The notes: generated by a model not told the origin, from the sequence alone. Positions 1 through 8,928 are shown, counted from the first letter of the stretch. The stretch: DNA of 64,000 nucleotides from Kluyvera cryocrescens NBRC 102467 (GCF_001571285.1 NZ_BCTM01000018.1:1-64000), one strand, 5' to 3'. Made by a program: numbers and translations.

Positions 1-1407
1 ACCTATACGCAAGGTGATAACACGCAGCACGCGATGAATGCGGTCAACGGTAATCGTGAACCGAGCAGCAGTGATGCGCACGACTATATCTTTGTCGCCG
101 GCTCCTCATCTTCGTCTGCGAGTGCAGGTTCTGCTAACGTCAACAACAGCATCAACTATTTCGAGAGTATTAACGTCACCATCGGCGGAAAAACCTATCA
201 GGGTAACAACCGGTTAACCGATGTTATTTCTGGAAATGGCGAAGAAAAATTGGATCCTGGCCATTCGGATACCAAGACGTCATGGCAGTACGAACTGAAT
301 ATCGATGCCGACCTGAACGGTGGTGCAGAAGGCGATCACATTAAGTCGATAACGCTGAACGGGTTGCCTGTCGGTTCCGTTGTGAGCTACACGGATGCCG
401 ACGGCCATACTGTCAGCATCGAGGTGAAAGACACCAATGGCATCACGATTGACGTGGGTGATAACGCCAATCTCGATATGAACCTGACCGTCACCTCACC
501 GACTGAAATAACGGGCGATCACCCACTTAACGTCGATGTTACGGTCGACGTGGGTAACGAGGAGTACCCATCCGGACCGATCGTCGATGACGACACCACG
601 CACCGTATCCCAATTGTCGGTGGGGAAGAGACACATAGCGACGATACGGTACATACCCTGGATGCCGCGGACGATGTGAGTCATAGCTCGGCCGAGCATA
701 CCGATACGGCAAACTCGGCGGATCAGACGGAAGAAACCTCTTCCACCGATCATGCTGAGGATAGCAGTTCGACGGATCAGACTGACGGTAGCACCAGCGA
801 TAGCAATACGACAGACGCTGATGGCGCCGACCAGACTGGCGATCATACATCTGAAACGGATGCCCCTGATCAGAGTGGTGATGCCGATTCTACCGATCAG
901 ACCGATCAGACCGATCAGACTGAGGATACCGGATCGACGGATCTCACCGACGACGATGCCTCTGCCGATGACAGCACCGCCAACCTGCTGGTAGATGACG
1001 ATCACCTCGATCTGAGCGGCGTGGATAGCGACAACAGTCAGCTCTCCACGGCCGAAGAAAGTCCGGAGAGTTCGCTGAACCTGCTGCTGGATGACATTGA
1101 TACCCAGCTCGCGGAAGCCGACAGTACCCAGAGCACGGAACCGCAGGCGGATACTTCAGCGGCGGCGGTAACTTCTGAGTCTGACCAGGAAAGCACGCTC
1201 GATCTAAGCGATATTATCCATGACGATGACAGCAAAGATCTCAGTTCGCTGATTCAGGTTGCGGATACCGGGGAGCATGCTGAAACGGCAGGAGAAGTTC
1301 AGGATGTGCCGGCAGAAAGCGGCGGCGATCAAGGCGGTGACGCCTGGACCGCGCCAAATGCCGCAGAGTTGGATCATTTGATTGCTCAGCCAGATACAGA
1401 CTCTTAA
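1..1407 (+). CDS. C-terminal part of a large secreted acidic adhesin-like protein (5' end outside window)
   Basis: The frame is open from base 1, so the internal ATG at 34 is probably not the start and the gene enters from upstream. The visible part starts with a region of roughly 160 residues that looks like beta-rich extracellular domains. A long Asp/Ser/Thr/Glu-rich low-complexity tract follows, including a TDQ repeat. The C-terminus carries leucine/aspartate motifs such as LDLSDIIHDDD and DLSSLI, which resemble C-terminal signals of RTX/LapA/BapA-type substrates. No cysteine is seen in this part. Three type I secretion genes follow directly, the arrangement known for bapABCD in Salmonella, so this is probably their substrate. 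The adhesin role is inference from composition and context; the upstream repeat region would settle it. Confidence 0.7.
   Translation, partial: TYTQGDNTQHAMNAVNGNREPSSSDAHDYIFVAGSSSSSASAGSANVNNSINYFESINVTIGGKTYQGNNRLTDVISGNGEEKLDPGHSDTKTSWQYELNIDADLNGGAEGDHIKSITLNGLPVGSVVSYTDADGHTVSIEVKDTNGITIDVGDNANLDMNLTVTSPTEITGDHPLNVDVTVDVGNEEYPSGPIVDDDTTHRIPIVGGEETHSDDTVHTLDAADDVSHSSAEHTDTANSADQTEETSSTDHAEDSSSTDQTDGSTSDSNTTDADGADQTGDHTSETDAPDQSGDADSTDQTDQTDQTEDTGSTDLTDDDASADDSTANLLVDDDHLDLSGVDSDNSQLSTAEESPESSLNLLLDDIDTQLAEADSTQSTEPQADTSAAAVTSESDQESTLDLSDIIHDDDSKDLSSLIQVADTGEHAETAGEVQDVPAESGGDQGGDAWTAPNAAELDHLIAQPDTDS
892..918 (+). repeat. 9-bp tandem repeat, three units, in frame
   Basis: Three exact head-to-tail copies of ACCGATCAG lie inside the acidic tract of the adhesin gene and encode Thr-Asp-Gln three times. 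Single related units are scattered before and after. The unit is a multiple of three, so copy-number change would not shift the frame. Confidence 0.8.
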
Positions 1408-1713
1408 AACCGAGGGGTCGGCATACGCCGACCCTTTTTCGCCATTGGGAGCCGCAGAAATACGATCACCTGATGAGCGTTCAGCCGTAGCGATACGCTG
1501 AGAAAGTCTGTACGGCATCACCATCATGACGGTGAACATAAAACCACCATTATTAGTCATGATGAAGCAATAGATCTAAGTGATATTATGAGCCATGTCC
1601 CGGGGACGCTATTGTCCTCATCAACGACAGCGCTTTTTTATTTTTTGTCTGAAGACATTGCCTCTGGTGGACAACATCAAAAACCAAGGAAATGAACGTA
1701 AGGAAAGGACGAC
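1408..1713. other. Intergenic stretch with a decayed copy of the adhesin C-terminal coding motif
   Basis: After the terminator no intact gene is seen. Reading plus strand from 1474 to the stop near 1693 gives an open frame without a good start. It encodes a His-rich start and then DEAIDLSDIM. The DNA at 1573-1589 matches 1201-1217 in the adhesin gene with one mismatch (GATCTAAGYGATATTAT). It looks like a remnant of a second adhesin C-terminus or a partial duplication. Confidence 0.5.
1415..1439 (+). terminator. Rho-independent terminator after the adhesin gene
   Basis: An 8-bp perfect stem (GGGTCGGC with GCCGACCC) with an ATAC loop is followed by five T residues, eight bases after the stop codon. 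It would separate adhesin transcription from the exporter genes, at least partly. Confidence 0.85.
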
Positions 1714-3069
1714 ATGATGAATAAACACATTCGGATATTAACGGGCATCTCTCTGCCACTGTTGTTCGCGAGCAACGTTAACGCCGCTTCACTAGAGCAG
1801 GCGGTCAAAGACAGTTTACTGTGGCATCCACAGGTCAGCGCATCGGTTAACAGCCGCTATTCTGCCGATCAGGATCTGCGCGCGGCAAAAGGCGGGTATC
1901 TGCCATCGTTAGATGTGTCCGCCGGGACCGGCTGGGAGCAAACGGATAACGCCAGCACGCGTGCTGCCGACGATCACCGTCGTAACCTGCACCGCAGTGA
2001 ATCCAGCATCAATCTGCGCCAGAACGTCTTTAACGGTTTTGCCACCACCAGCGAAGTGGCCCGTCAGACGGCGACCGTTAACTCTCGCGCCTACTCGGTA
2101 ATGAATACCAGTGAAGTCACGGCGCTGACGGCAATCCAGAGCTATCTCGACGTGCTGATGCGCCAGCGTATGGTCAAGCTGGCGGAAGATAACCTGAAGA
2201 GCCACGAACGCATTTTTGATCAGATCCGTCTGCGCACCGAGCAGGGCGTCGGACGTACCGCTGACTATGAACAAGCGCAAGCGCGTCTGGCACAGGCGAA
2301 AAACAACCTGCTGACCGAGCAAACCAATCTCGAAGACGCACAGGCCAATTATTACAGCGTGGTGGGTAAAGAGGCCGATGGGCTCTCCATGCCGCTGACC
2401 ACCAAAATCCCGGCGACCCAGGCAGAAGCACGTAAGCAAATGCTGGAAAATAGCCCGCTGCTGAAACAGGCAGACTCGGATGTCGATGCCACGCGTCAGC
2501 AGTACGAAGCGGCAAAATCGCGCTTCTATCCAAGCGTTGACGTTGATGTTGGTCGCCGGATGGATAACAACGTTGACGGTACCCGCGGCCACGATCAGGA
2601 GTGGCAGGCAATGGTTCGAATGAACTATAACCTGTTCAACGGCGGCAGCGATAAGGCACAGCTGTCATCTTACGCGTATAAAATGCAGGAAGCCCAGGAC
2701 GTTAAACGTAACGCGCTGCGTCAGCTGGATGAAGAGCTGCGTCTGTCCTGGAACGCCTGGCAGAACGCGAAGCAACAGGTACCGATTGCCAAAGACTACG
2801 CCGATCGCAGCGCCGTGGTGCGTACCGCGTATCAGGAGCAGTTCAGCATCGGCGAGCGTAGCCTTCTTGATATGCTCGACAGCGAAAACGAAGTATTCAA
2901 CGCCCAGCGCCGCTACGTTGAGATGCAGTTTACGGAGATGTTTACCACCTACCGCATCAACGCGCGAATTGGCGATCTGTTAAAACAGCTTAATATTCAG
3001 GCACCATCTGCAGCACAACCGGTAGAGGTGCAGCAAACGGCACATACCAACTTACCTGAACTGAAGTAA
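1714..3069 (+). CDS. TolC-family outer membrane protein of a type I secretion system
   Basis: The product is 451 residues with a signal peptide (hydrophobic core ISLPLLFAS, cleavage near NVNAA-S). It has the two-fold repeated helical and beta-strand architecture of TolC-like channels, for example the QARLAQAKNNLLTEQTNLED helix and the IGERSLLDMLDSENEVF segment. The family forms trimeric outer-membrane exit ducts. Its position after the acidic secreted protein and before an ABC exporter and an HlyD-like adaptor points to a dedicated channel (BapB or LapE-like) and not housekeeping TolC. The start at 1714 follows AAGGAAAGG. A tandem ATGATG leaves the exact start uncertain by one codon. Confidence 0.9.
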   Translation: MMNKHIRILTGISLPLLFASNVNAASLEQAVKDSLLWHPQVSASVNSRYSADQDLRAAKGGYLPSLDVSAGTGWEQTDNASTRAADDHRRNLHRSESSINLRQNVFNGFATTSEVARQTATVNSRAYSVMNTSEVTALTAIQSYLDVLMRQRMVKLAEDNLKSHERIFDQIRLRTEQGVGRTADYEQAQARLAQAKNNLLTEQTNLEDAQANYYSVVGKEADGLSMPLTTKIPATQAEARKQMLENSPLLKQADSDVDATRQQYEAAKSRFYPSVDVDVGRRMDNNVDGTRGHDQEWQAMVRMNYNLFNGGSDKAQLSSYAYKMQEAQDVKRNALRQLDEELRLSWNAWQNAKQQVPIAKDYADRSAVVRTAYQEQFSIGERSLLDMLDSENEVFNAQRRYVEMQFTEMFTTYRINARIGDLLKQLNIQAPSAAQPVEVQQTAHTNLPELK

Positions 3070-3085
3070 CAGATTTTGGGCCTGC

Positions 3086-3118
3086 GGGTTATCTCATCCT
3101 CCGGTGAGATAACCCCTT
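3086..3118 (+). terminator. Strong intercistronic hairpin between the TolC-like and ABC genes
   Basis: An 11-bp perfect stem (GGGTTATCTCA with TGAGATAACCC) and an 8-nt loop are followed by a weak T-containing tail. It may be a partial terminator or an mRNA-stabilising hairpin that sets channel and transporter levels apart. Confidence 0.55.
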
Positions 3119-3166
3119 ATATTGTTTAGCCCATGCGAGTTTTTCGCTGGTTTATAAGGTCTGACT

Positions 3167-5353
3167 ATGGCGTCTTATACTGATCCACTTGAGCAAGCCA
3201 CCCCCGCAGCGGATGACACCATCCGGCACGATCCGCGTCAAAACCATGACGACCCCCTGCTCGACTCGCTGATGATCGTCTGCAAACTGCATAACATTAT
3301 TTCCAGCCGTAACGTCTTAACCGCCGGTTTGCCTTTAAAGGACAATCAGTTAACTCTCGACACGTTCCCGCGAGCCGCCCAGCGTGCGGGGCTGAAGGCG
3401 CGAATCCTTCAGCGTCCGCTGGAAAAAATCTCTCCGCTGTCGCTACCCGCAGTGGTGTTACTGAAAAACGATCAGGCGGCAGTGCTAATTGGCTGGGACG
3501 ACCAGCAGCGCGCGCGTCTGCTGGCGACGGAAACGGAAGGTGGAGAGATCCTGCTGGAGCGCGAAGAGCTAGCAGAGAACTACAGCGGTAAAACCATTTT
3601 CATTCAGCCGGGGCATGCCTTTGACAGCCAACCCACGGCCACCATTCCACAAACCAAATCCTGGTTTAAAGACACCTTAAAGCTGTCGAAATACCTCTAT
3701 CTCGATTCCGTCGTCGCCAGCTTTATCATTAACATCATCGCTATCGCCACGCCGCTGTTCGTGATGAACGTCTATGACCGCGTGGTGCCAAACCAGGCAA
3801 CCGCTACCCTGTGGGTGCTGGCAATCGGGATTTCCATTGCGTTTGTCTTTGACTTGATCCTGAAAGTTTTACGCGGCATTTGTCTTGATCTTGCCGGTAA
3901 AAAGACCGATTTGATTGTTTCCGCAGCCTTGTTTGAACGGCTGCTCGGCATGAAAATGAAGCTACGCCCTCATCGGGTCGGCGCCTTTGCGCAGAACTTC
4001 CAGGAGTACCAGGCGGTGAGGGAGTTCCTCTCGTCGCTGACGCTGACCACGCTGATTGATTTCCCATTCACGTTATTGATTCTGCTGGTGATTGCGATTA
4101 TCGGTGGCCCGCTCGCCTTTATCCCGCTGCTCTGCTACCCAATTGCGCTGCTTGTGAACTGGCTGATTCAAAAACCACTTTTGGAACAGGTACATAAAAC
4201 CTTCCTGCTGTCTACCGAACGACAGGCCATGCTGGTTGAAACGGTGACCGGGCTTGATGCTATTAAGGTTAATAACGCGCAAAGCGAGCGCCAGTATCAG
4301 TGGGAGCAAATTATTGGCCAGCTCAGCAAGCTTGAGCTGCGGGTGAAATCCCTCTCTTACGTCGCGGTTAACTTTACCGCCTGGATCCAGCAGATTAGTG
4401 GCGTAGCGCTGATTGTTATCGGGGTTTACAGCATTATTGCCGGCAACCTGAGTATGGGTGGACTTATTGCCTGCTACCTGTTGAACCGACGCGCGGTGAT
4501 GCCAATTGGCCAGTTCTGTAGCCTGATCACCCGCTATCAGCGCGCCAAAATGACCAAAGCCACCATCGACCGCATGATGGATCTGGAGCAGGAAGTACAG
4601 GACGACGAAGTCCCACTGAAGCGTGAGACGCTATCCGGTGCCATTGAGTTCCGCGACGTCACCTTCCGCTATCCCCAGAACCAGTTCGTGTCGCTGAACG
4701 GCATCTCACTCAAAATTGAGCCGGGCGAAAAAGTGGGAATTATCGGCCGCAGTGGCTCCGGGAAAAGCTCACTGGCGAAACTGCTGGTTGGTTTTTACCA
4801 GCCGGATGGCGGAACCATTCTGGTTGACGGTATTGACGCCCGCCAGCTCGATGTCCACGACGTGCGCCACAATATTGGCTACGCGCCGCAGGACATCCAC
4901 CTGTTCAGCGGTACGCTGCGCGATAACCTGTTAAGCGGAGCCGGCTACGTCGATGATGAGACGATGATCCGCGCGGCCACCGTCGCAGGCGTGCATGAGT
5001 TCGCCCGTCGTCACCCTTCCGGCTACAACATGCAGGTCGGTGAGCGTGGGATGAATCTCTCCGGCGGGCAGCGACAGGCCGTCGCCCTCGCCCGTTCGCT
5101 GCTGCTCGACCCGCCGATATTGCTGATGGACGAGCCGACCAGCTCAATGGATAACACCAGTGAAGACTTAATCAAGAAAGCGCTGACGCCAATGGTAAGC
5201 AATAAAACGCTGCTGCTGGTGACGCACCGCGCTTCGCTGCTGTCGCTGGTTGACCGTCTGATTATTCTCGATAACGGGAAAATCATCGCTGACGGTCCGA
5301 AAGAAAGCGTGATGACGGCACTGAAAAAAGGACAAATTCATGCGCAACGCTAA
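3167..5353 (+). CDS. Type I secretion ABC transporter, LssB/LapB/BapC-like
   Basis: The product is 728 residues. Residues about 25-150 resemble the C39 peptidase-like domain but lack a recognisable catalytic His, as in non-cleaving exporters that only bind substrate. A six-helix ABC membrane domain lies around 165-450. The nucleotide-binding domain has Walker A GRSGSGKSS, signature LSGGQ, Walker B ILLMDEPTSSMD and H-loop LVTHR. The family exports large adhesins such as LapA and BapA across the inner membrane. Its stop overlaps the next gene by 14 bases, so transporter and adaptor are probably translationally coupled. Assignment to this exporter subtype is firm; the actual substrate is inferred to be the acidic protein at 1-1407. 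Confidence 0.92.
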   Translation: MASYTDPLEQATPAADDTIRHDPRQNHDDPLLDSLMIVCKLHNIISSRNVLTAGLPLKDNQLTLDTFPRAAQRAGLKARILQRPLEKISPLSLPAVVLLKNDQAAVLIGWDDQQRARLLATETEGGEILLEREELAENYSGKTIFIQPGHAFDSQPTATIPQTKSWFKDTLKLSKYLYLDSVVASFIINIIAIATPLFVMNVYDRVVPNQATATLWVLAIGISIAFVFDLILKVLRGICLDLAGKKTDLIVSAALFERLLGMKMKLRPHRVGAFAQNFQEYQAVREFLSSLTLTTLIDFPFTLLILLVIAIIGGPLAFIPLLCYPIALLVNWLIQKPLLEQVHKTFLLSTERQAMLVETVTGLDAIKVNNAQSERQYQWEQIIGQLSKLELRVKSLSYVAVNFTAWIQQISGVALIVIGVYSIIAGNLSMGGLIACYLLNRRAVMPIGQFCSLITRYQRAKMTKATIDRMMDLEQEVQDDEVPLKRETLSGAIEFRDVTFRYPQNQFVSLNGISLKIEPGEKVGIIGRSGSGKSSLAKLLVGFYQPDGGTILVDGIDARQLDVHDVRHNIGYAPQDIHLFSGTLRDNLLSGAGYVDDETMIRAATVAGVHEFARRHPSGYNMQVGERGMNLSGGQRQAVALARSLLLDPPILLMDEPTSSMDNTSEDLIKKALTPMVSNKTLLLVTHRASLLSLVDRLIILDNGKIIADGPKESVMTALKKGQIHAQR

Positions 5354-6701
5354 ACTCAACGGCCTGTTGAAGTGGCTCTTTGGCGACAAAAACGGCGCAG
5401 CAACGACCGCCAATGAGGTCAACAAAGCCCTGCTTGACGATTCGCCGCGCGTCGTGCGCATCACGCTGTGGGCGATTCTCGGCTTCTTCATCATCATGAT
5501 TGCCTGGGCTTCTCTGGCTGAAATCGATGAGGTTACGCGCGGTGATGGCAAAGCCATTCCATCGTCGCGGCTGCAAAAAATCCAGAACCTTGAAGGCGGG
5601 ATCGTCGCCGAGGTGTTCGTCCACGAAGGCGAAGTCGTTAAGGCGGGCGCGCCGCTGCTGCGCCTCGATGACACGCGCTTTCGTTCCAACGCCGGGGAAT
5701 CCGAAGCGGACCGCTATGCGCTGGAAGCACGCGTTCAGCGTCTGACCGCACAGCTGGCCGATAAAGAGACCCTGACGCTGTCGCCGGATATCGTCGAGAA
5801 AGCCCCAGATATTGCCAACGGCGAAATGGAGCTGTTCACCAGCGTCAATAAACGGATCCAAAGCGAACTGTCCGGACTAAACGAACAGCTGGTGCAGAAG
5901 AAACAGGAGCTGCTGGACTTCCAGGCGAAAGCCGAGCAGTACCGCCGCAGCCTGGGGCTGTTGCAGCAGGAGATCGGCATGTCCGAACCGCTGGTCGCCA
6001 AGGGGGCCATCTCACGCGTTGAGGTGCTGCGTCTGCGCCGCTCTGAGGTGGAAACCCGTGGGCAGCTGGAATCGGTCACCCTGGCGGTGCCAAGAGCGCA
6101 GGCGGCGATTAAGGAGATTGAGAGCAAGGTGGGTGAGACGCGCGGGCGCTACCGCAGCGAGGCGTTATCCCAGCTTAACGAGGCGCGTACCGATCTGAGT
6201 AAAATCGAAGCCACCGGGAAAGCCATCGATGACCGGGTTAACCGTACGCTGGTCACCTCACCGGTGCGCGGCATCGTCCAGCAGCTGATGGTCAACACCA
6301 TCGGCGGCGTCATTCAGCCGGGTAACGATCTGGTTGAAATCGTGCCGCTGGACGACACGCTGCTGATTGAAGCTAAAATTCGGCCGCAGGATATTGCCTT
6401 CTTACGCCCGGGCCAGGAAGCCATCGTCAAGTTCACCGCTTACGATTACACCATTTACGGTGGGATGAAAGGCAAGCTGGAGCAGATAAGCCCGGATACG
6501 GTGACCGACAAAGACGGCAAAAGCTTCTACGTGATCCGTCTGCGTACCGATAAGAACCATCTCGGCAGCGATGATAAACCGCTGATTATCATTCCGGGGA
6601 TGGTGGCGTCGGTAGACATTATTACCGGTAAGAAAACCATTCTGGCCTATTTGCTGAAGCCAATTTTGCGGGCAAGGGCGGAAGCCTTCCGCGAACGCTA
6701 A
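5340..6701 (+). CDS. HlyD/LapC-type membrane fusion protein of the type I secretion system
   Basis: The product is 453 residues. A cytoplasmic N-terminus precedes one membrane helix at about 38-60 (ITLWAILGFFIIMIAWASL). Lipoyl-like halves flank long coiled-coil helices, and a beta-barrel end carries the conserved TSPVRGIVQQLMVNTIGGVI stretch typical of HlyD. It would join the ABC protein at 3167 to the TolC-like channel at 1714. The start overlaps the ABC gene by 14 bases and is preceded by AAAAAAGGACA. Length and domain order are normal for the family. A bidirectional terminator follows within 10 bases. Confidence 0.92.
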   Translation: MRNAKLNGLLKWLFGDKNGAATTANEVNKALLDDSPRVVRITLWAILGFFIIMIAWASLAEIDEVTRGDGKAIPSSRLQKIQNLEGGIVAEVFVHEGEVVKAGAPLLRLDDTRFRSNAGESEADRYALEARVQRLTAQLADKETLTLSPDIVEKAPDIANGEMELFTSVNKRIQSELSGLNEQLVQKKQELLDFQAKAEQYRRSLGLLQQEIGMSEPLVAKGAISRVEVLRLRRSEVETRGQLESVTLAVPRAQAAIKEIESKVGETRGRYRSEALSQLNEARTDLSKIEATGKAIDDRVNRTLVTSPVRGIVQQLMVNTIGGVIQPGNDLVEIVPLDDTLLIEAKIRPQDIAFLRPGQEAIVKFTAYDYTIYGGMKGKLEQISPDTVTDKDGKSFYVIRLRTDKNHLGSDDKPLIIIPGMVASVDIITGKKTILAYLLKPILRARAEAFRER

Positions 6702-6705
6702 CCAT

Positions 6706-6733
6706 AAAAAACCCGGCGGTAAGCCGGGTTTTT
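6706..6733. terminator. Bidirectional terminator between the secretion operon and proP
   Basis: The stem ACCCGGC/GCCGGGT with loop GGTAA is flanked by A residues on the left and T residues on the right. It can stop transcription from both convergent genes. Confidence 0.9.
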
Positions 6734-6738
6734 CTTTA

Positions 6739-8241
6739 TTACTCGTTAATCTTCGGATGCTGCATCACCAGTTGCGAACGCTTCGCCTGAAGCTCGGCAA
6801 TCTCCGCATCGATATCTTCAATCTTGTGTTCGATGTGGTCGTGATGCTCCTGCAGGATCTCTTTCGCTTCAGCGATATCCGATGCCGCAGGTGTTGCGCC
6901 TTTCAGCGGACGGTTGGCGGTCTCTTTCATCGTGACGCCGGTAATCAAACCAATCACCGCCACCACCATCAGATAGTAAGCTGGCATCATCAGGTCCTGA
7001 GTCGACTCCACCAGCCAGGCGGCCAGCGTCGGCGTTAGACCCGCAATCAGCACCGAGATGTTAAAGGCACTCGCCAGCGCGCTGTAGCGGATGTGCGTCG
7101 GGAACATCGCCGGTAACGACGAGGCCATTACCCCGGTGAAGCAGTTGAGGATCACCGCCAGCAGCAGCAGACCGGAGAAAATCAGGCCAATGGAGTTACT
7201 GTTAATCAGCACGAAGGCTGGAATAGAGAACACCAGCAGCGCGATACTCCCCACCATCACAAACGGACGACGACCAAAGCGGTCGCTCAGCAGCCCCATC
7301 ACCGGCTGCACAAACAGCATACCAATCATAATGGCGATGATAATCAGCACACCGTGATCTTCCGAGTAGTGCAGGTTATGCGACAGGTAGCTCGGCATGT
7401 AGGTCAGCAGCATGTAATAGGTGACGTTGGTCGAAATAACCAGACCAATACACGCCAGCAGGCTGCGCCAGTGTTTAGTCGCAATCTCTTTGAACGACAC
7501 TTTCGGCCCGTCCTGCAGACCCTGGCGATCGCCCTGTTCGAGCTTATCCACGTGCTGCTGGAACGCCGGTGTCTCCTCCAGCGCGTGGCGCAGGTAAAGA
7601 CCGATAATCCCTAGCGGCAGCGCGATGAAGAACGGAATACGCCAGCCCCACTCAAGGAAGTTTGCCTCACCCACCGCGGTAGACAGCAGAACAACCAGCC
7701 CGGCGCCCATCACGAATCCAGCGATCGAGCCAAAGTCCAGCCAGCTGCCCATAAAGCCACGCTTACGGTCTGGCGAGTATTCGGCGACAAAGATAGATGC
7801 CCCGGTATATTCCCCACCGACCGAGAAGCCCTGCGCCATTTTACACAGCAGCAGCAGGATAGGTGCCCAGATACCAATCGACTCGTACGATGGAATCAGA
7901 CCAATACAGAAGGTACTGAGCGACATAATGATAATGGTGATGGAAAGAATCTTCTGTCGACCGTATTTATCCCCGAGCATCCCGAAGAACAAACCGCCAA
8001 GTGGGCGAATCAGGAAGGGTACGGAGAATGTCCCTAGAGCGGCAATCATCTGTACGCTGGGATCGGCATCCGGGAAGAACACTTTACCTAACGCATAAGC
8101 AACGAAGCCATAGACACCAAAATCAAACCACTCCATTGCATTACCCAAAGATGCTGCGGTAATCGCCTTGCGCAATTTACCATCGTCGATGATGGTGACG
8201 TCACGTAACGTGATCGGTTTTACTTTTTTCCTTCTAAGCAT
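6739..8241 (-). CDS. proP: Proline/glycine betaine:H+ symporter ProP
   Basis: The product is 500 residues, the same length as E. coli ProP and nearly identical along its whole length. It is an inner-membrane major facilitator that takes up proline, glycine betaine and ectoine under hyperosmotic stress. MFS motifs DKYGRQK and DRFGRR are present. The C-terminus from about 455 (AEAKEILQEHHDHIEHKIEDI) has the heptad pattern of the antiparallel coiled coil that tunes osmotic activation. The start MLRRKKVKPITLRDV matches the family. A CRP-like site and a possible sigma-S promoter lie upstream, as in E. coli. Confidence 0.98.
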   Translation of the reverse strand: MLRRKKVKPITLRDVTIIDDGKLRKAITAASLGNAMEWFDFGVYGFVAYALGKVFFPDADPSVQMIAALGTFSVPFLIRPLGGLFFGMLGDKYGRQKILSITIIIMSLSTFCIGLIPSYESIGIWAPILLLLCKMAQGFSVGGEYTGASIFVAEYSPDRKRGFMGSWLDFGSIAGFVMGAGLVVLLSTAVGEANFLEWGWRIPFFIALPLGIIGLYLRHALEETPAFQQHVDKLEQGDRQGLQDGPKVSFKEIATKHWRSLLACIGLVISTNVTYYMLLTYMPSYLSHNLHYSEDHGVLIIIAIMIGMLFVQPVMGLLSDRFGRRPFVMVGSIALLVFSIPAFVLINSNSIGLIFSGLLLLAVILNCFTGVMASSLPAMFPTHIRYSALASAFNISVLIAGLTPTLAAWLVESTQDLMMPAYYLMVVAVIGLITGVTMKETANRPLKGATPAASDIAEAKEILQEHHDHIEHKIEDIDAEIAELQAKRSQLVMQHPKINE

Positions 8242-8350
8242 GGTTTTCCTCGTTCAATTTCGCCTTGAACGCACACCCAGTGGCGGCAAATAGCACAGTA
8301 TTTGCGAGGGCGCGTAAAGGGAACCGTGGAGATTCTGGTTCCGCTTATCC

Positions 8351-8358
8351 AAGCGTAG
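8351..8358 (-). promoter_or_regulatory. Possible extended -10 of proP P2 (sigma-S type)
   Basis: On the minus strand CTACGCTT lies about 110 bases upstream of the proP start, resembling the CTAYRCTT -10 used by sigma-S. The E. coli proP P2 promoter is Fis- and RpoS-dependent and lies at a similar distance. Inferred from position and motif only. Confidence 0.4.
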
Positions 8359-8498
8359 CAGGTTTGCATGTCTTCGCTGGAGGATGTTTCTCCAGACAAT
8401 CAAACCTGTTGAGCCTGATGGCGAGTCAGTTAAAAAAGTCACCCTCGAAAAATGACCGCTTGAGGGAGAATCCTATTTACCCTAACAGCGATTAATAT

Positions 8499-8514
8499 TG
8501 TGATCAACTTAACA
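8499..8514 (-). promoter_or_regulatory. CRP-like site upstream of proP
   Basis: TGTGA-N6-TAACA on the plus strand (TGTTA-N6-TCACA read toward proP) matches the CRP consensus in 9 of 10 key bases. It sits about 260 bases upstream of the start. E. coli proP P1 is repressed by CRP at an equivalent site. Confidence 0.6.
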
Positions 8515-8722
8515 AAACATTGACGCCTGCTACCAGGCTGAAATATTTCCCTGACATTTGCAGGCCGATTTCGCGTTATCCCGCTCACTTTCCCATGCTC
8601 ACTTGCCTCCATTTTCCACCCATTAATCGCGATAGTTATTTCAAAATATTTCACATTGTTTTTACAGCTTTTATATTTCTCATTAGATTGCGGATTTCAC
8701 TTATGAAATATGTGATCCATAT

Positions 8723-8744
8723 AACTAAAACGCTGTTTTATTTT
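8723..8744 (+). promoter_or_regulatory. KdgR-like operator upstream of kdgT
   Basis: TAAAAC and GTTTTA flank a GCT centre, followed by TTTT. This closely fits the pseudopalindromic KdgR box (GAAAC-N3-GTTTC core with AT-rich wings). It lies about 185 bases upstream of kdgT, a known KdgR target in pectinolytic enterobacteria. A TGTGA half-site at 8711-8715 could be part of a CRP site. Confidence 0.65.
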
Positions 8745-8928
8745 CATTGAATCAATATTCCAGTAAATGCATTATAGCGTCCGAAAACGCGTTAAAGATG
8801 CCAGAAAACGCCGCCCAGCACGGGTGATAACTGGGATACGAATATCAGATGATATCAGACTAACCATCTGAAATTATTATGTTTAAATTCTTCTATCACC
8901 GAGCGGTGACGCGAAGCGAGGACGGCTC

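Larger units (their letters stand above)
8242..8928. other. Divergent intergenic region between proP and kdgT
   Basis: No credible gene is seen in 687 bases. The proP side holds the CRP-like and sigma-S-like sites. The middle (8600-8760) is AT-rich. The kdgT side holds a KdgR-like box, two ATATCAGA repeats 10 bp apart (8842-8849 and 8852-8859), an inverted pair TCAGATG/CATCTGA (8845-8871) and the palindrome TCACCGAGCGGTGA (8896-8909) just before the ribosome binding site. Confidence 0.7.

Noticed and set aside
700-960. CRISPR-like or mobile repeat in the acidic tract
   Set aside because: Repeats are short, in frame and degenerate, with no spacers; they are coding low-complexity sequence.
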